Positions 32,555 through 42,655 of a stretch of DNA of 64,000 nucleotides are shown piece after piece; the stretch's first letter is position 1; every line of letters starts with the position of its first letter. Made by a program: the position numbers and the translations under genes. Origin of the DNA: Smallanthus sonchifolius (Eukaryota > Streptophyta > Magnoliopsida > Asterales > Asteraceae); NCBI GenBank assembly GCA_023525975.1, contig CM042030.1, positions 24,360,350 through 24,424,349 on the forward strand, in the 5' to 3' direction. The notes under the pieces were generated by a model. The model was not told where the DNA came from. It worked only from the letters and a program-made list of their open reading frames with translations, and made no database searches.

Positions 32555-32660
32555 CGAAACTATGGTAGTTTTGATGGGTCTGTATATATATCGAAACTAT
32601 GTAGTTTCGATGGGTCTGCACATATCGAAACTAAGTAGTTTCAATGGGTCTGCACAAATC
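32281..32660. repeat. Palindrome array in F 3' LTR with AT microsatellite
   Basis: Units of ATCGAAACT, loop, AGTTTCGAT, interrupted by about 120 bp of (AT)n/ATACAT (32434-32554). Three units follow the microsatellite; the other F LTR has four. Confidence 0.9.
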
Positions 32661-33031
32661 ATCTTCCCCAAAAATCTGAAGTTTCTGCATACGAATCTGA
32701 TCGTGCCAATATCTTGATTTTTCTTAGATCATAACGTTCGGTTTTCATTCTAGATGCTATACCTAAGCTCATTTTAAAGTTTCATCCGCAAAATCGTCAT
32801 CTATTGGGCAAAAACCGAAAATCCTAAAAAATCATAAAAACTCAGATTATGATCGAACGCTTACCTAGATTGGATTTCTAATTCGGAGAAGATGGTCACG
32901 AGCACAGCAGCAACGTTCTCCTGAATTACCGAGTTGATCCGTCACTTTCTCTTTCTAGACCCGAGCTCTCTTCTCTCTCTCTAGAACTTGCGTGAGTGGG
33001 GAAATGAGCAGAGAAGAGGGCTGCCTTGCCT

Positions 33032-33040
33032 CTTATATGC
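33032..33040 (-). promoter_or_regulatory. TATA box, F 3' LTR
   Basis: The minus strand reads GCATATAAG. It is identical in the 5' LTR (39792-39800). Confidence 0.6.
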
Positions 33041-33159
33041 CTGGGCTTCCCTCGGCCCATTGAAGCCGAGCCCAAACCCGCTCCCTTTTGTTTAAATATT
33101 CCGACTAAGTCACCGGTCTCGCTATATTTATTCGTTTTTATTATTTTTGGGATGTTACA

Positions 33160-33175
33160 AGTCTACACTCCTTAG
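33160..33175 (-). other. Polypurine tract of element F
   Basis: The minus strand reads CTAAGGAGTGTAGACT, just before the LTR. It is a weak tract, set by position. Confidence 0.6.
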
Positions 33176-33213
33176 AAAGGTTTCGTCCTCGAAACCTGCT
33201 AATCGTTAAACAG

Positions 33214-34371
33214 CTAGGGATATAGTCCTCTCATTTCGTCTTCTTTTTCCCAAGTAGCTTCTGAACCCTTTCTGTGTTTCCATTGTACTTTTACTAATTG
33301 GATTGACTTATTGCGTAGTGGTTTCTCAGCTCGGTCAATAATGGCTATCGGTTCCTCTATATAATTTAGACTGTTATCCACTTCGATCTCGTCGTAAGGT
33401 ATGTGAGCTGTGTCGTCAGCTAGGCACTTGCATAGGTGCGACACGTGGAACGTAGGGTGTATTTCGCTAAGCTCGACGGGTAGGTCGAGTCTGTAAGCAA
33501 CTTGACCCACTCTCACTAAAATCTTGAAAGGTCCGACAATCCTTGGGCTTAGTTTGCCACATTTTCTGAACCGAATGATTCCTTTCCACGGTGATACTTT
33601 CAACAGTACCATGTCCCCTACTTGAAACTCTAAATCCCTCCTTCTCTTATCCGCGTATGATCTCTGTCTGTCTTTTGCAGCTTTCATTCGAGCCTTGATT
33701 TGATCAAATTTCTCGGAAGTAGCTTTGACCATTTCGAGACTTGCAAATTCCTTCTGTCCAATTTCCCCCCAACAAACTGGGGTCCTACATTTCCTCCCAT
33801 ACAACATTTCAAACGGCGGCATGCCAATAGTTGTGTGATAGCTGTTGTTATATGAAAATTTTGCCAATGGTAGATGGATGTCCCAACTCCCACCGAAGTC
33901 AATGATACAGGCCTGGAGCATGTCCTCCAAGGTCTGAATGGTCCTTTCCGATTGTCCATCGGTTTGGGGGGGGTAAGCGGTGCTGATGTTCAGTCTAGTG
34001 CCCATTGCTTCATTGAATTTCTTCCAAAACCTTGATGTGAATCTAGTATCCCTGTCGGACACAATTGACAGCGGCATACCATGTCTACTCACAATTTCCT
34101 TGATAAATACTTCTGCTAGTCTTTCTGACGAAGAAGTCTCACGTATTGGCAAGAAGTGAGCACTTTTCGTCAAACGGTCGACGATCACCCAAATGGTATC
34201 ATTGCCTTTAGCTGTTCGCGGTAGCTTGGTAATGAAGTCCATTGTGATCTCTTCCCACTTCCATTCCGGTATAGGTAAAGGTTGCATTTTACCACATGGT
34301 TTCTGGTGCTCGGCCTTAACTAGTGAACATGTTAAGCACTTGTTCACGTATTCAGTCACATCACTCTTCAT
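33214..34371 (-). CDS. pol: Element F integrase with chromodomain-like tail
   Basis: 385 open residues: KCLTCSLVKAEHQKPCGKM (zinc Cys pair), MDFITKLPRTAKG (first Asp), IVSDRDTRFTSRFW (second Asp), TDGQSERTIQTLEDM (Glu intact), FEMLYGRKCRTPVCWGE, QVGDMVLLKVSPWKG, HPTFHVSHLCKCL, and a chromodomain-like tail VKVQWKHRKGSEATWE. All three catalytic acids are kept. The piece is cut from RNase H by a TAG (34381) where TGG is expected. Would insert cDNA into heterochromatin in an intact element. Confidence 0.92.
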   Translation of the reverse strand: MKSDVTEYVNKCLTCSLVKAEHQKPCGKMQPLPIPEWKWEEITMDFITKLPRTAKGNDTIWVIVDRLTKSAHFLPIRETSSSERLAEVFIKEIVSRHGMPLSIVSDRDTRFTSRFWKKFNEAMGTRLNISTAYPPQTDGQSERTIQTLEDMLQACIIDFGGSWDIHLPLAKFSYNNSYHTTIGMPPFEMLYGRKCRTPVCWGEIGQKEFASLEMVKATSEKFDQIKARMKAAKDRQRSYADKRRRDLEFQVGDMVLLKVSPWKGIIRFRKCGKLSPRIVGPFKILVRVGQVAYRLDLPVELSEIHPTFHVSHLCKCLADDTAHIPYDEIEVDNSLNYIEEPIAIIDRAEKPLRNKSIQLVKVQWKHRKGSEATWEKEDEMRGLYP

Positions 34372-34380
34372 GCCAGGCCA

Positions 34381-35031
34381 CTAGTACCCTTTCTTCAAGT
34401 CTTGATACATTTTGTTTGTCCCGGGGTGGATAGAATAACGAGACTTATGGGCCTCATCGAGTATTTTGGCTCTAAGCTCGCCAATCTTAGGTATCCACAT
34501 CCGGCCAAACCTAGTTCGTACTCCGTATGCATTTGCATCTGAGTTCCCTTGTTGTCCTACTATTATTTCCCGTTTCACATTTCTTTCTAACAGTGCTTCA
34601 TCTTGTGCCTTTGATATTTCACCCGTCAGGTCTGGTGTTATAATCAGCTGACACGGTTTGATCCGGATAGGTGCCGATTCTTCCTTTCTACTTAAAGCGT
34701 CAGCCACTACGTTTGCCTTGCCTGGATGGTACAATATCTCACAGTCATAGTCTTTCAGTAGCTCTAACCATCTCCTTTGTCTCATGTTTAATTCCTTTTG
34801 TTCAAAAAAGTACTTCAGGCTTTTGTGATCGAAGTAAATGGTGCATTTAACTCCATACAGATAGTGTCTCCATATTTTCAACGCGAAAACTACTGCTGCT
34901 AGTTCTAGATCGTGTGTTGGGTAGTTAACCTCGTGAATCTTTAGTTGCCGCGATGCATAAGCAATTACCTTTCCTCGTTGCATGAGTACGCACCCTAAAC
35001 CCTGCCCTGAAGCGTCAGAGTAGACTACCAA
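34381..35031 (-). CDS. pol: Element F RNase H and integrase zinc region start
   Basis: VYSDASGQGLGCVLMQRGKV (first catalytic Asp of RNase H; C has YCDAS), THDLELAAVVFALKIWRHY, CTIYFDHKSLKYFF, HPGKANVVADALSRKE, then integrase SRYSIHPGTNKMYQDLKKG. The TAG stop at 34381-34383 replaces the first Trp of the YWWPGMK motif. Confidence 0.9.
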   Translation of the reverse strand: MVVYSDASGQGLGCVLMQRGKVIAYASRQLKIHEVNYPTHDLELAAVVFALKIWRHYLYGVKCTIYFDHKSLKYFFEQKELNMRQRRWLELLKDYDCEILYHPGKANVVADALSRKEESAPIRIKPCQLIITPDLTGEISKAQDEALLERNVKREIIVGQQGNSDANAYGVRTRFGRMWIPKIGELRAKILDEAHKSRYSIHPGTNKMYQDLKKGY

Positions 35032-35121
35032 GTCTTCATTTCCCTTAGGTAGTGTTAAGACTGGAGCTTGGGTTAATCGTGCCTTAATTTCCTCAAACGC
35101 GTTGTTTTGGGTTTGACCCCA

Positions 35122-35709
35122 TTAATATTTCACTTCCTTCCGTGTCAGTTTAGTTAGTGGCGAGGCTATCCTTGAGAAATCTTGAATGAACCTTCGATAG
35201 TAGCCTGCCAATCCCAGAAAGCTTCGTATCTCTGTTGGTGTCTTCGGGATGTTCCATTCCTTTACTGTCTTGATCTTTGCATGATCTACCATGATGCCTT
35301 TTGTGTTTATCACATGACCTAGGAATTGGACTTCCCTAAGCCAGAACGCGCATTTGGAGAATTTTGCGTACAACATTTCCTGCTTTAACACTTCCAAGAC
35401 CTCTCTTAGGTGACAGTGGTGATCACCCTCGTTCTTCGAATAAACTAGTATGTCGTCAATGAAAACTATCACTGAGCGATCCAACATCGGTTGGCATACT
35501 CTATTCATCAAGTCCATAAAAGCTGCTGGTGCGTTGGTCAACCCGAACGACATCACTAAAAACTCGTAATGCCCGTAACGCGTACGAAACGCGGTCTTTG
35601 GTACATCTTCTTCTCTCACCTTCAACTGGTGATAACCCGACCTAAGATCGATCTTTGAAAACCAACTTACACCTTGCAGTTGATCAAAGAGATCGTCTAT
35701 TCTAGGCAA
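35122..35709 (-). CDS. pol: Element F reverse transcriptase core
   Basis: MPRIDDLFDQLQGVSWFSKI, RSGYHQLKVREEDVPKTAF, RYGHYEFLVMSFGLTNAPA, catalytic VIVFIDDILVYSKNEG, QFLGHVINTKGI and FLGLAGYYRRFI. It ends in TAA (35122-35124), where CAATGG is expected, a C-to-T change. Upstream, a one-base shift near 35720 separates it from the RT N-terminus, which also holds stops at 35897 and about 35856. Confidence 0.9.
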   Translation of the reverse strand: MPRIDDLFDQLQGVSWFSKIDLRSGYHQLKVREEDVPKTAFRTRYGHYEFLVMSFGLTNAPAAFMDLMNRVCQPMLDRSVIVFIDDILVYSKNEGDHHCHLREVLEVLKQEMLYAKFSKCAFWLREVQFLGHVINTKGIMVDHAKIKTVKEWNIPKTPTEIRSFLGLAGYYRRFIQDFSRIASPLTKLTRKEVKY

Positions 35710-35896
35710 TGGGTATTTGTTCTTTATTAGTCCTCTTGTTCAATTCACGGTAGTCAATGCACATGCGCATGCTGCCGTCTTTCTTCTTTACGAATAGTAC
35801 CGGAGCGCCCCATGGTGAAATGCTCGGTCTAATAAATCCTTTTTCTGTTAATTCCTATAGTTGAGACATCAATTCTTTCATTTCTGATGGAGGCAA

Positions 35897-36664
35897 TCAG
35901 TAGGGGGCTTTGGCAACGGGCTCAGCTCCTGGTAGTAAGTCAATCTGAAATTCTATTTCCCGATCGGGTGGCAACCTAGGTAGATCCTCAGGGAATACTT
36001 CCGGGAAGCTGCACACCACGGGTACATCCTTGAGTTCTTTCATTTTCATTCTATCGTCAATAACATACGCCAGATAAGCTTCGCAACCGCGCCTCATGTA
36101 ACTTTCGGCCTTCATCATCAAGATGACGTTCGACATCGTGCAATTCCAATCCCCATAAACCGTAATTGGACTACCGTTAGGAGCTTTGAGGTGTATCCTC
36201 TTACGTTTACATATGATCTGAGCTTCGTTGGCAGCTAGCCAATCCATGCCCAATACTATATCGAATCCTCCTAAGGTGAGAAGGAATAATCTAGAAGGAA
36301 ACTTATGTCCCTCTATTTCTATGATGCAATCCTCTGTTACTTGGAATACTGTCGAATTTTTACCAACGGCAGTTTGTACGCTAAAGGCCTTTTTTTTTTT
36401 TTTTACTATGGTGTTGATAGTGCAATCCAGTTTACGACTAAATGCATTTGATATGAAGCTTTTACTAGCACCAGAATCAAATAAAATAGCAGCACGTTCA
36501 TCATTAACTAGAAACGTACCTGACACGACATCAGGATTTCCCCTTGCTTCTTCCTTAGTTAAGGCATAGGCCCGAGTCCTTGCCTTTTGTTGTTCCTGTT
36601 CCCTCTCCTTTCCCAAACCAGATTGGCCGGCCTTCCTGCAGTTCTTTGTCAGATGTCCAAACAA
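35897..36664 (-). CDS. pol: Element F zinc knuckle and aspartic protease
   Basis: Starting just after CQVCGLFGHLTKNC (a CCHC knuckle), then a Lys/Glu-rich linker, GTFLVNDERAAILFDSGASK (protease, DSG), FDIVLGMDWLAANEAQIICK and FPEVFPEDLPRLPPDREI leading into RT. It ends with TGA at 35897, where CGA (Arg of PYRLPP) is expected. A 15-base T run at about 36390-36405 (plus strand) encodes extra Lys. Confidence 0.85.
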   Translation of the reverse strand: MFGHLTKNCRKAGQSGLGKEREQEQQKARTRAYALTKEEARGNPDVVSGTFLVNDERAAILFDSGASKSFISNAFSRKLDCTINTIVKKKKKAFSVQTAVGKNSTVFQVTEDCIIEIEGHKFPSRLFLLTLGGFDIVLGMDWLAANEAQIICKRKRIHLKAPNGSPITVYGDWNCTMSNVILMMKAESYMRRGCEAYLAYVIDDRMKMKELKDVPVVCSFPEVFPEDLPRLPPDREIEFQIDLLPGAEPVAKAPY

Positions 36665-37523
36665 TCCACATACTTGACAGATTGACTACCGACTCGAAGG
36701 TCGAGGGTAGGTTAGCTTTTACATGAACACGGACCCGTTGTGGCAATCCCTTGACATAGTACTTGATCAAACGATCTTCAGTTTCCATCAGGTGTGGTAC
36801 TAGTTGAGCTAGTTCATTGAATCTTGATGTATACTGGCGATGAGTCTTGCTGCCAGCCTTGAAGTTTAGGAACTCGTTCTCCACACGATCAATCTCGTTC
36901 TGTGGGCAGAACTTTTGAATTATGAGCTTTTTCAAGTCTTCCCAAGTCATCTTGTTGATAGCATTGGGTGACTTAGTTCTTTGAATGTTCCTCCACCAAC
37001 TTAGTGCTTCGTTGGTGAAAGAATGAGCAACGTACTTAACAGCTTGGTCTGGTCGACACTCGCTGATGTTGATGACAGCGTTCATCCTCCTGACCCACTC
37101 GAACGTGGCCACCGAATCCTTGGTTCCATCAAACTTAGGTGGGTCTCTATCCTTGAATCCTTTGTAAGTACACCCACGATTGCTTGTTGCCACTTTTACT
37201 TCATCCCCGTCACTGTCATAAATTTTCTCTTCATTGTTCCCTTCATCCTCTTCTTTACTTTTCTTTAGTGCCTCAGATAGTAGGTCAGGCAATATGTTCT
37301 TCAGAGTAAGTACGACCTCGCGGGCAATAGCATCTCTGACTTCGGGTTCTAACTGTATAGGCCCTGGAATATCGTTCTCAGTTGGTGTCACCTCTATTTC
37401 GTGCACACTCTCAGTGTGTTCTGCGTGCACACTCTCTTCCTCTTCATGTCTTTGCTTCAATGGAGGTCTACCTACTCGGCCAGTGCGACCGCCTCGTCAT
37501 CCTGTTCTTCCTCCACCAGCCAT
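36555..37523 (-). pseudogene. gag: Element F gag
   Basis: Begins at the ATG near 37523 (MAGGGRTG) with an in-frame TGA eight codons later; the longest open piece is 36555-37460. It has an acidic N-terminus, then the gag core RDPPKFDGTKDSVATFEWV, ALSWWRNIQRTKSPNAI, WEDLKKLIIQKFCPQNEID and QYTSRFNELAQLVPHL. After NLPSTFESVVNLS the frame shifts at a deletion, so the normal basic linker is missing before the zinc knuckle. Confidence 0.85.
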
Positions 37524-37862
37524 AAATTCTTAATTTCCTGATAGTTATAAAGGGAATACACCAATGTCATTTCTTCAGATCATAGTTTGGAACAGTACGG
37601 GCAAGGTAAATTATTAATTACAGTGACCGGTTTGTGATTACTAATTTACATTGCTTTTCGGGTTCAAAACTCTTCAAATGGGTTGTGACATTGACATCTA
37701 TTTGTTCTAAGTTAAGGTATCTATTCTTATCCAAGAGCATTAACTTTAGTACTTACTTACCGTGCTGCGTTGGCGTTGGTTACCCATACTGACATCCGTG
37801 CGTTGGTCCCATAATCAGTTTGAGTCCAGACATTTAGGGATGTCTGAATCTCTCAAACTATT

Positions 37863-37875
37863 GCTCTGATACCAA
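37863..37875 (-). other. Primer-binding site of element F
   Basis: The minus strand reads TTGGTATCAGAGC, two bases after the 5' LTR. Confidence 0.85.
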
Positions 37876-39100
37876 CTTGTAAGGCCCCTTCCCCGAGTAA
37901 CCTCACTTGTTGGATTTACTCATAAACATAGTCATAAATATTGAACTTAAATTAAAGACATTCATCATTCAATTACAAATCATTCGTCATTCAATTACAT
38001 AATATAACATAACTTGATAGCGGAAGTCTTAACACATATATTAAAGTGGGATGTCAGTCTTGTGTCAGGTAACCTTCACGCCATCGCACGACCTTTTCTT
38101 CCTTTACCTGAAATGTATACTAAAAGTAAGCTAACGCTGGTGAGTTCTAGTTTAAAGTCAATCATACATAATATTTACCTTATCATGAATATAATGTATA
38201 TATATATATATATTCATACTTTTAAATATTCTTTACTTTACTGTTCTCACATAAAATTCATTGAGGGTATATACATATGTACATACATACTTTCTTTTTG
38301 AGAGAACACTTATTGGCCATAATCTTAAGGGAGATCAACCCGTCATACTTGTCGCGAATGTCACGAAGACATCGCTGTCAGAACTACCGTCTTAGCCCAT
38401 TTCATTACCGTCCGGCTCTAGAAAACCGTCCGTCATTCATTAATCCGTCGGGCAACCTTTGTCCGTCCGCTCTTAAACCGTCCTACCGTCGTAGTCCGTC
38501 ATTTTGTCCGTCTGCCCTAGGGCATCCGTTTCCCACGCGATCATTATGTATGCAACCGTTCTACTTTAGTTAAGGCATTTGCTTCGACCGTCCATTAATA
38601 CCTTTTCATACGTCCTAGCTTGCGAAGGAACGTTTTTGTCCCGGTTGCAAAATAGTCACGTGGTCGTCCGTCTACTGAAGTAGCCGTTGTCATAGAAGGG
38701 TTTATAACGTTTACATTCATTCATAACATGCAATATATATGTAATATAAAGCAAGATTTCATTCTTTTACGTTATGTCCTTCTTTCATTCATTCTTTAAA
38801 ATCATACGCTTCTTTGTTTATTCATAATTCATTTTCATATATAAGTATTTATATATATATGTATGATCACATTGACATTTATAACATTTAATCATTTAGT
38901 GTATACACTTCAGCCCCAAAACATTTAAAATGATTTGCACATAACATATAAGGGGGCACATAGAACTCACCTGATGAGTAGTTTCTGAAATACACTTAGC
39001 TGGCTACTGAGCGTCACTAATGTCACTCACGATCTGTATAATAAAGTCATACACGTAAGGTAGTGCTCCTAGATGACACTAGACATTACTATGCTTGAAT

Positions 39101-39249
39101 CTAGTAGTTTCGATGGATTCGTTTATATCGAAACTTGGTAGTTTCGATAGGTTGCTTAAGTCGAAACTTGGTAGTTTCGATAGGTAACTTAGGTGTAATC
39201 TTAGCTTCAGATCGTGGGCATATCGAAACTATGGTAGTATCGATAGGTC

Positions 39250-39291
<42 letters not shown>

Positions 39292-39420
39292 AACTATGGT
39301 AGTTTCGATGGGTCTGCACATATCGAAACTAAGTAGTTTCGATGGGTCTGCACATATCGAAACTAAGTAGTTTCGATGGGTCTGCACATATCGAAACTAA
39401 GTAGTTTCGATGAGTCTGCA
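39101..39420. repeat. Palindrome array in F 5' LTR
   Basis: Eight units of ATCGAAACT, short loop, AGTTTCGAT with a common flank GGGTCTGCACAT between the last four. An (AT) microsatellite of about 35 bp splits the array. Confidence 0.9.
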
Positions 39421-39791
39421 CAAATCATCTTCCCCAAAAATCTGAAGTTTCTGCATGAGAATCTGATCGTGCCAATATCTTGATTTTTCTTAAATCATAA
39501 CGTTCGGTTTTCATTCTAGATGCTATACCTAAGCTCATTTTAAAGTTTCATCCGCAAAATCGTCATCTATTGGGCTAAAATCGAAAATCCTAAAAACTCA
39601 GATTATGATCGAACGCTTACCTGGATTGGATTTCTAATTCGGAGAAGATGGTCGTGAGCACAGCAGCAACGTTCTCCTGAATTCCCGAGTTGATCCGTCA
39701 CTTTCTCTCTCTAGACCCGAGCTCTCTTCTCTCTCTCTCTCTAGAACTTGCGTGAGTGGGGAAATGAGCAGAGAAGAGGGCTGCCTTGCCT

Positions 39792-39800
39792 CTTATATGC
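39792..39800 (-). promoter_or_regulatory. TATA box, F 5' LTR
   Basis: GCATATAAG on the minus strand, about 370-690 nt upstream of the palindrome array, which would therefore be transcribed. Confidence 0.6.
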
Positions 39801-39924
39801 CTGGGCTTCCCTCGACCCATTGAAGCCGAGCCCAAACCCGCTCCCTTTTGTTTAAATATTCCGACTAAGTCACCGGTCTTGCTATATTTATTCGTTTTTA
39901 TTAGTTTTGGGATGTTACAATACT

Positions 39925-41401
39925 TTGCCCTAACCGTCAACCCACCCATTTACATTCCTCACATGGAGGATTTCTGGAAATCTACCGTCTTCTCTGCCGA
40001 ACAGGGGATACCCCAAATCAAAGCCCATGTAGATGGAAAAGAAATCACCATCTCTGAAGCTACTCTCCGCAAACACCTCAAGCTTCAAGATGATGGGGCT
40101 GCCATTTCATACTCAAAAGATGTCTATATGAGGACCTTTGTATCCATAGGGTACACTGGAAATCAGAATGAATACACAATAAAGAAGGCACTGATGGGCC
40201 CCCCATGGAAGTATCTATGCAACTCCCTTCTACAATGCATATCTCAGAAAAGAAGTGGATGGCATCAAGTGAGCTCTGCACTTGCCTCTACTGTTCATGG
40301 TATGGTTACTGGCCAAGGATTCAACTTTGCACATCTCATATTTGAAGGATCAAGATACAACTTTCAAGAGGGTGCAAAGCAGCAATTTTATATGTACCCA
40401 AGGTTCTTGCAGGAGGTTTTTAACAATGAATTAAAAGAGCTTTCAAAACCTATAAAAATCAATCTTATGCTGGGTCATAAAAGTAACATTTTTCAAAATA
40501 TGAGAACTGTTTCCAAAAAGTTCTCAACGGTCAATGTTCCATTGTTATCTACAATGATGAACATACAAAGTACCCAGGGTGACAGTTCAGCAATCCCAGC
40601 TGATACTGATCTCACACCCTCATCTTCACATCCTGAACAACAATCTGCTTCCAGTGTTCGAACCCTTGTGCATACTACTAAGGATGCACAGGCACAGAAA
40701 TTACTTACACCTGTTTTTGTTGTTATCGCTCAACTGGAACAAAGGGCCTCAGTTGCAGCAAAATATACTAGAAAGAGGAGCAAGAAGACTCCTTCTCTTC
40801 TTGTCTCAAAGGCCCAATCCCAACCTAAAAGCCCTTATTCAGAATCCCAAAATTCTGATGAGAATATCAAAAGGGATAGCCACATCATTAGAGAGACTTC
40901 CATGGAAGCATCTCTATAGGGATTAGGATCACATCCTGGATCCATAGAACAACCCACTGAGCCATTCCATTATCTTTCTTCTCTGAACTTAAGTGCAGAG
41001 GCACCTTGTCAAGATGATATACCTTCTCCAACAACCACTATCTCGGAGGTATTGATTGACTTGGCTGCTAGTGCACCTAACCCAAGTTCTTCACCCAAGA
41101 AGGTTCACTCTAGGAGTACTGATAGAGTGAATGTGGAAAGAGTTGTCACTACTCCTGGTCCATCAACTGATCAGGAGGACAGAGATAACATCATTAAAAC
41201 CCTAACCATGGCAACTCACAATGAGGATGTTTCTTTTGAAACACTCTTCACTGAGAGGATTCCTAGGTGCCAAGAAAACCAGGGTGATGGGGATGCAGAG
41301 GCTAGGACTAAGGCCCCATCTGGATCCAAGGATTCCACAAATGTGGATGAGGATAGACTGAAACTTCATAACTTGGAATTGACAGCAAGGGTGGAAATGC
41401 T
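39925..41401 (+). pseudogene. Copia D extra ORF, middle piece
   Basis: It resumes at 39925 with ALTVNPPIYIPHMEDFWKST. The conserved N-terminal domain continues with ISEATLRKHLKLQDDG, GPPWKYLCNSLLQCIS, SALASTVHGMVTGQGFNF and YMYPRFLQEVFNNEL. This domain is shared with K's extra ORF (residue pattern I..FW, SEAT(L/I)R, YPRFLQ). A Ser/Pro-rich linker follows, with one in-frame TAG (40917-40919), then a coiled-coil start. It breaks at 41401, where element C is inserted after ATGCT. Function unknown; no membrane segment or signal peptide. Confidence 0.8.
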
Positions 41402-41643
41402 TGTAACATTTCTGATTTTAGTATTCCTATTTCAATTCAATGTAATGCAATTTCAAATTCTATACTCGTGCAATGTCTCATTATTTTCTCGCCGTAAATT
41501 TAATACAATAATTCTATACAAATTCGCAAGTATTACTCGGTTATATACATTTAAACGCTATACAAGAAACTATTTTATACAAACTTATCAAATCTGAAAA
41601 GTCAAGGACTAAAGTTGAAAAATGTCAAGAAACCCAAATTAGA

Positions 41644-41768
41644 CACGGTCGTGCTTCGTATAAGCACGGTCGCGCCAAGTGCTTTGGCACGGTCGTGCGA
41701 CCTGCTTTGGAACGATCGCGCCCGGTGCTTAGGCACGGTCGCGCCTATTTTTTGGCACGGTCGCGCCT
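41644..41768. repeat. GCACGGTCGCGCC repeats, upstream array of C 5' LTR
   Basis: Six copies of a (G)CACGGTCG(T/C)GC word in 125 bp of U3. The 3' LTR copy is 49410-49534. Confidence 0.88.
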
Positions 41769-42331
41769 GCGAAACAGCTGAATCGTAACTGCAACTTTAA
41801 TCGCCCGTTTGCTCGAATCCGTAACCGAATTACGTTATGCTTTCAAAAATAATACTGCCAATTATTCTCCTTTCATCCAATTAATCAAAATTCGTGAAAC
41901 TCAAAGCAAATTCTCTCTCAAGCTTTCCAAGAACTAGAATTCGTATTTCAAACCGAATCCTCTCAAATCCAGCAGTAAAGTCTCGATTTTCAGTCATCCC
42001 TGAAACTCCTGGACTATCTGCATTGACCGGAGTTGCAGCAAAGATCGCCGGAACCCAAGCCGTCGACGCCGGAGCTTCCTCTTGACCATCATCTATCGAT
42101 TCGCTTCTATTCAGGTTAATTGAATCCTCTAATTTATTCATTTCAATATCTGTATCAAAAGCCCTCTGTTAATTGGGGCTTCCATCATAAGAATCTTCCT
42201 GAACCAGAATTCGCATATTGATAAAAAAAGGATTTAATCGATTCCACTCTTAAACACGATTTCCATACAATTAATTTATATTATTAGACTCGTAATAACC
42301 CATTAATCAAAAGCCCTAACAATTCCATCGT

Positions 42332-42340
42332 TATAAATAC
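42332..42340 (+). promoter_or_regulatory. TATA box, C 5' LTR
   Basis: TATAAATAC, conserved in B and in the C 3' LTR (50098-50106). Confidence 0.6.
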
Positions 42341-42375
42341 AAGAATCTGTCAATTCGTGTCTGATTTGGAAAAGA

Positions 42376-42655
42376 CACGGTCGCGCTAATCATCTAGCGC
42401 GGCCGTGCCTCATTTAGCACGGTCGTGCCGATTAGCAGCGCGGTCGTGTCCTCCTGTCCAGACTTTGTCATGCCCTCTGGGCTAGTCTCTGTTGTGTCTA
42501 AAGATCATAGACACGATCGTGCCTGGTCAAGGCACGGTCGTGCCTGTTTTCTTGTCTAGATTGTGCTCCTGTTGATCAACCCGGTCGCGCCCCGTCTAGC
42601 GCGGTCGCGCCCGTGGCTTGAGCACGATCGTGCCCTTCCGAGGCACGGTCGTGCT
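42376..42655. repeat. GCACGATCGTGC palindrome array, downstream array of C 5' LTR
   Basis: About a dozen CpG-rich units just downstream of the TATA box, including perfect 12-bp palindromes. The 3' LTR copy is 50142-50400 and lacks one 21-bp repeat segment near its end. Confidence 0.88.

Larger units (their letters stand above)
31061..33159 (-). repeat. 3' LTR of element F
   Basis: 2099 bp, ends TGTAACATCCC and GGGGCCTTACA in element orientation. It has a TATA box GCATATAAG (33032-33040 minus) and an expanded AT/ATAC microsatellite compared with the 5' LTR. Confidence 0.9.
31061..39919 (-). mobile_element. Gypsy element F, full length, inserted in Copia D
   Basis: Minus strand: 5' LTR (37878-39919), primer site, gag, protease, RT, RNase H, integrase with chromodomain-like tail, polypurine tract, 3' LTR (31061-33159). 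It is flanked by ATACT at 31056-31060 and 39920-39924. The LTRs differ by roughly 1.5-2% (hand estimate) plus length changes in an AT microsatellite and palindrome array. The coding region has a gag deletion, at least four nonsense changes and frameshifts. Confidence 0.93.
37878..39919 (-). repeat. 5' LTR of element F
   Basis: 2042 bp, same ends as the left LTR. TATA box at 39792-39800 (minus). The interval 39700-39790 is a short G-poor leader start. Confidence 0.92.

Noticed and set aside
32285..32717. Open frames rich in Tyr-Ile repeats on both strands
   Set aside because: Translation of an (AT)n/ATACAT microsatellite in the F 3' LTR; not coding.
39786..39924. Extension of the Copia D extra-ORF frame upstream into the F LTR
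   Set aside because: The open frame formally begins at 39786 but the first 46 codons are LTR sequence of element F; true coding resumes after the ATACT duplication at 39925.
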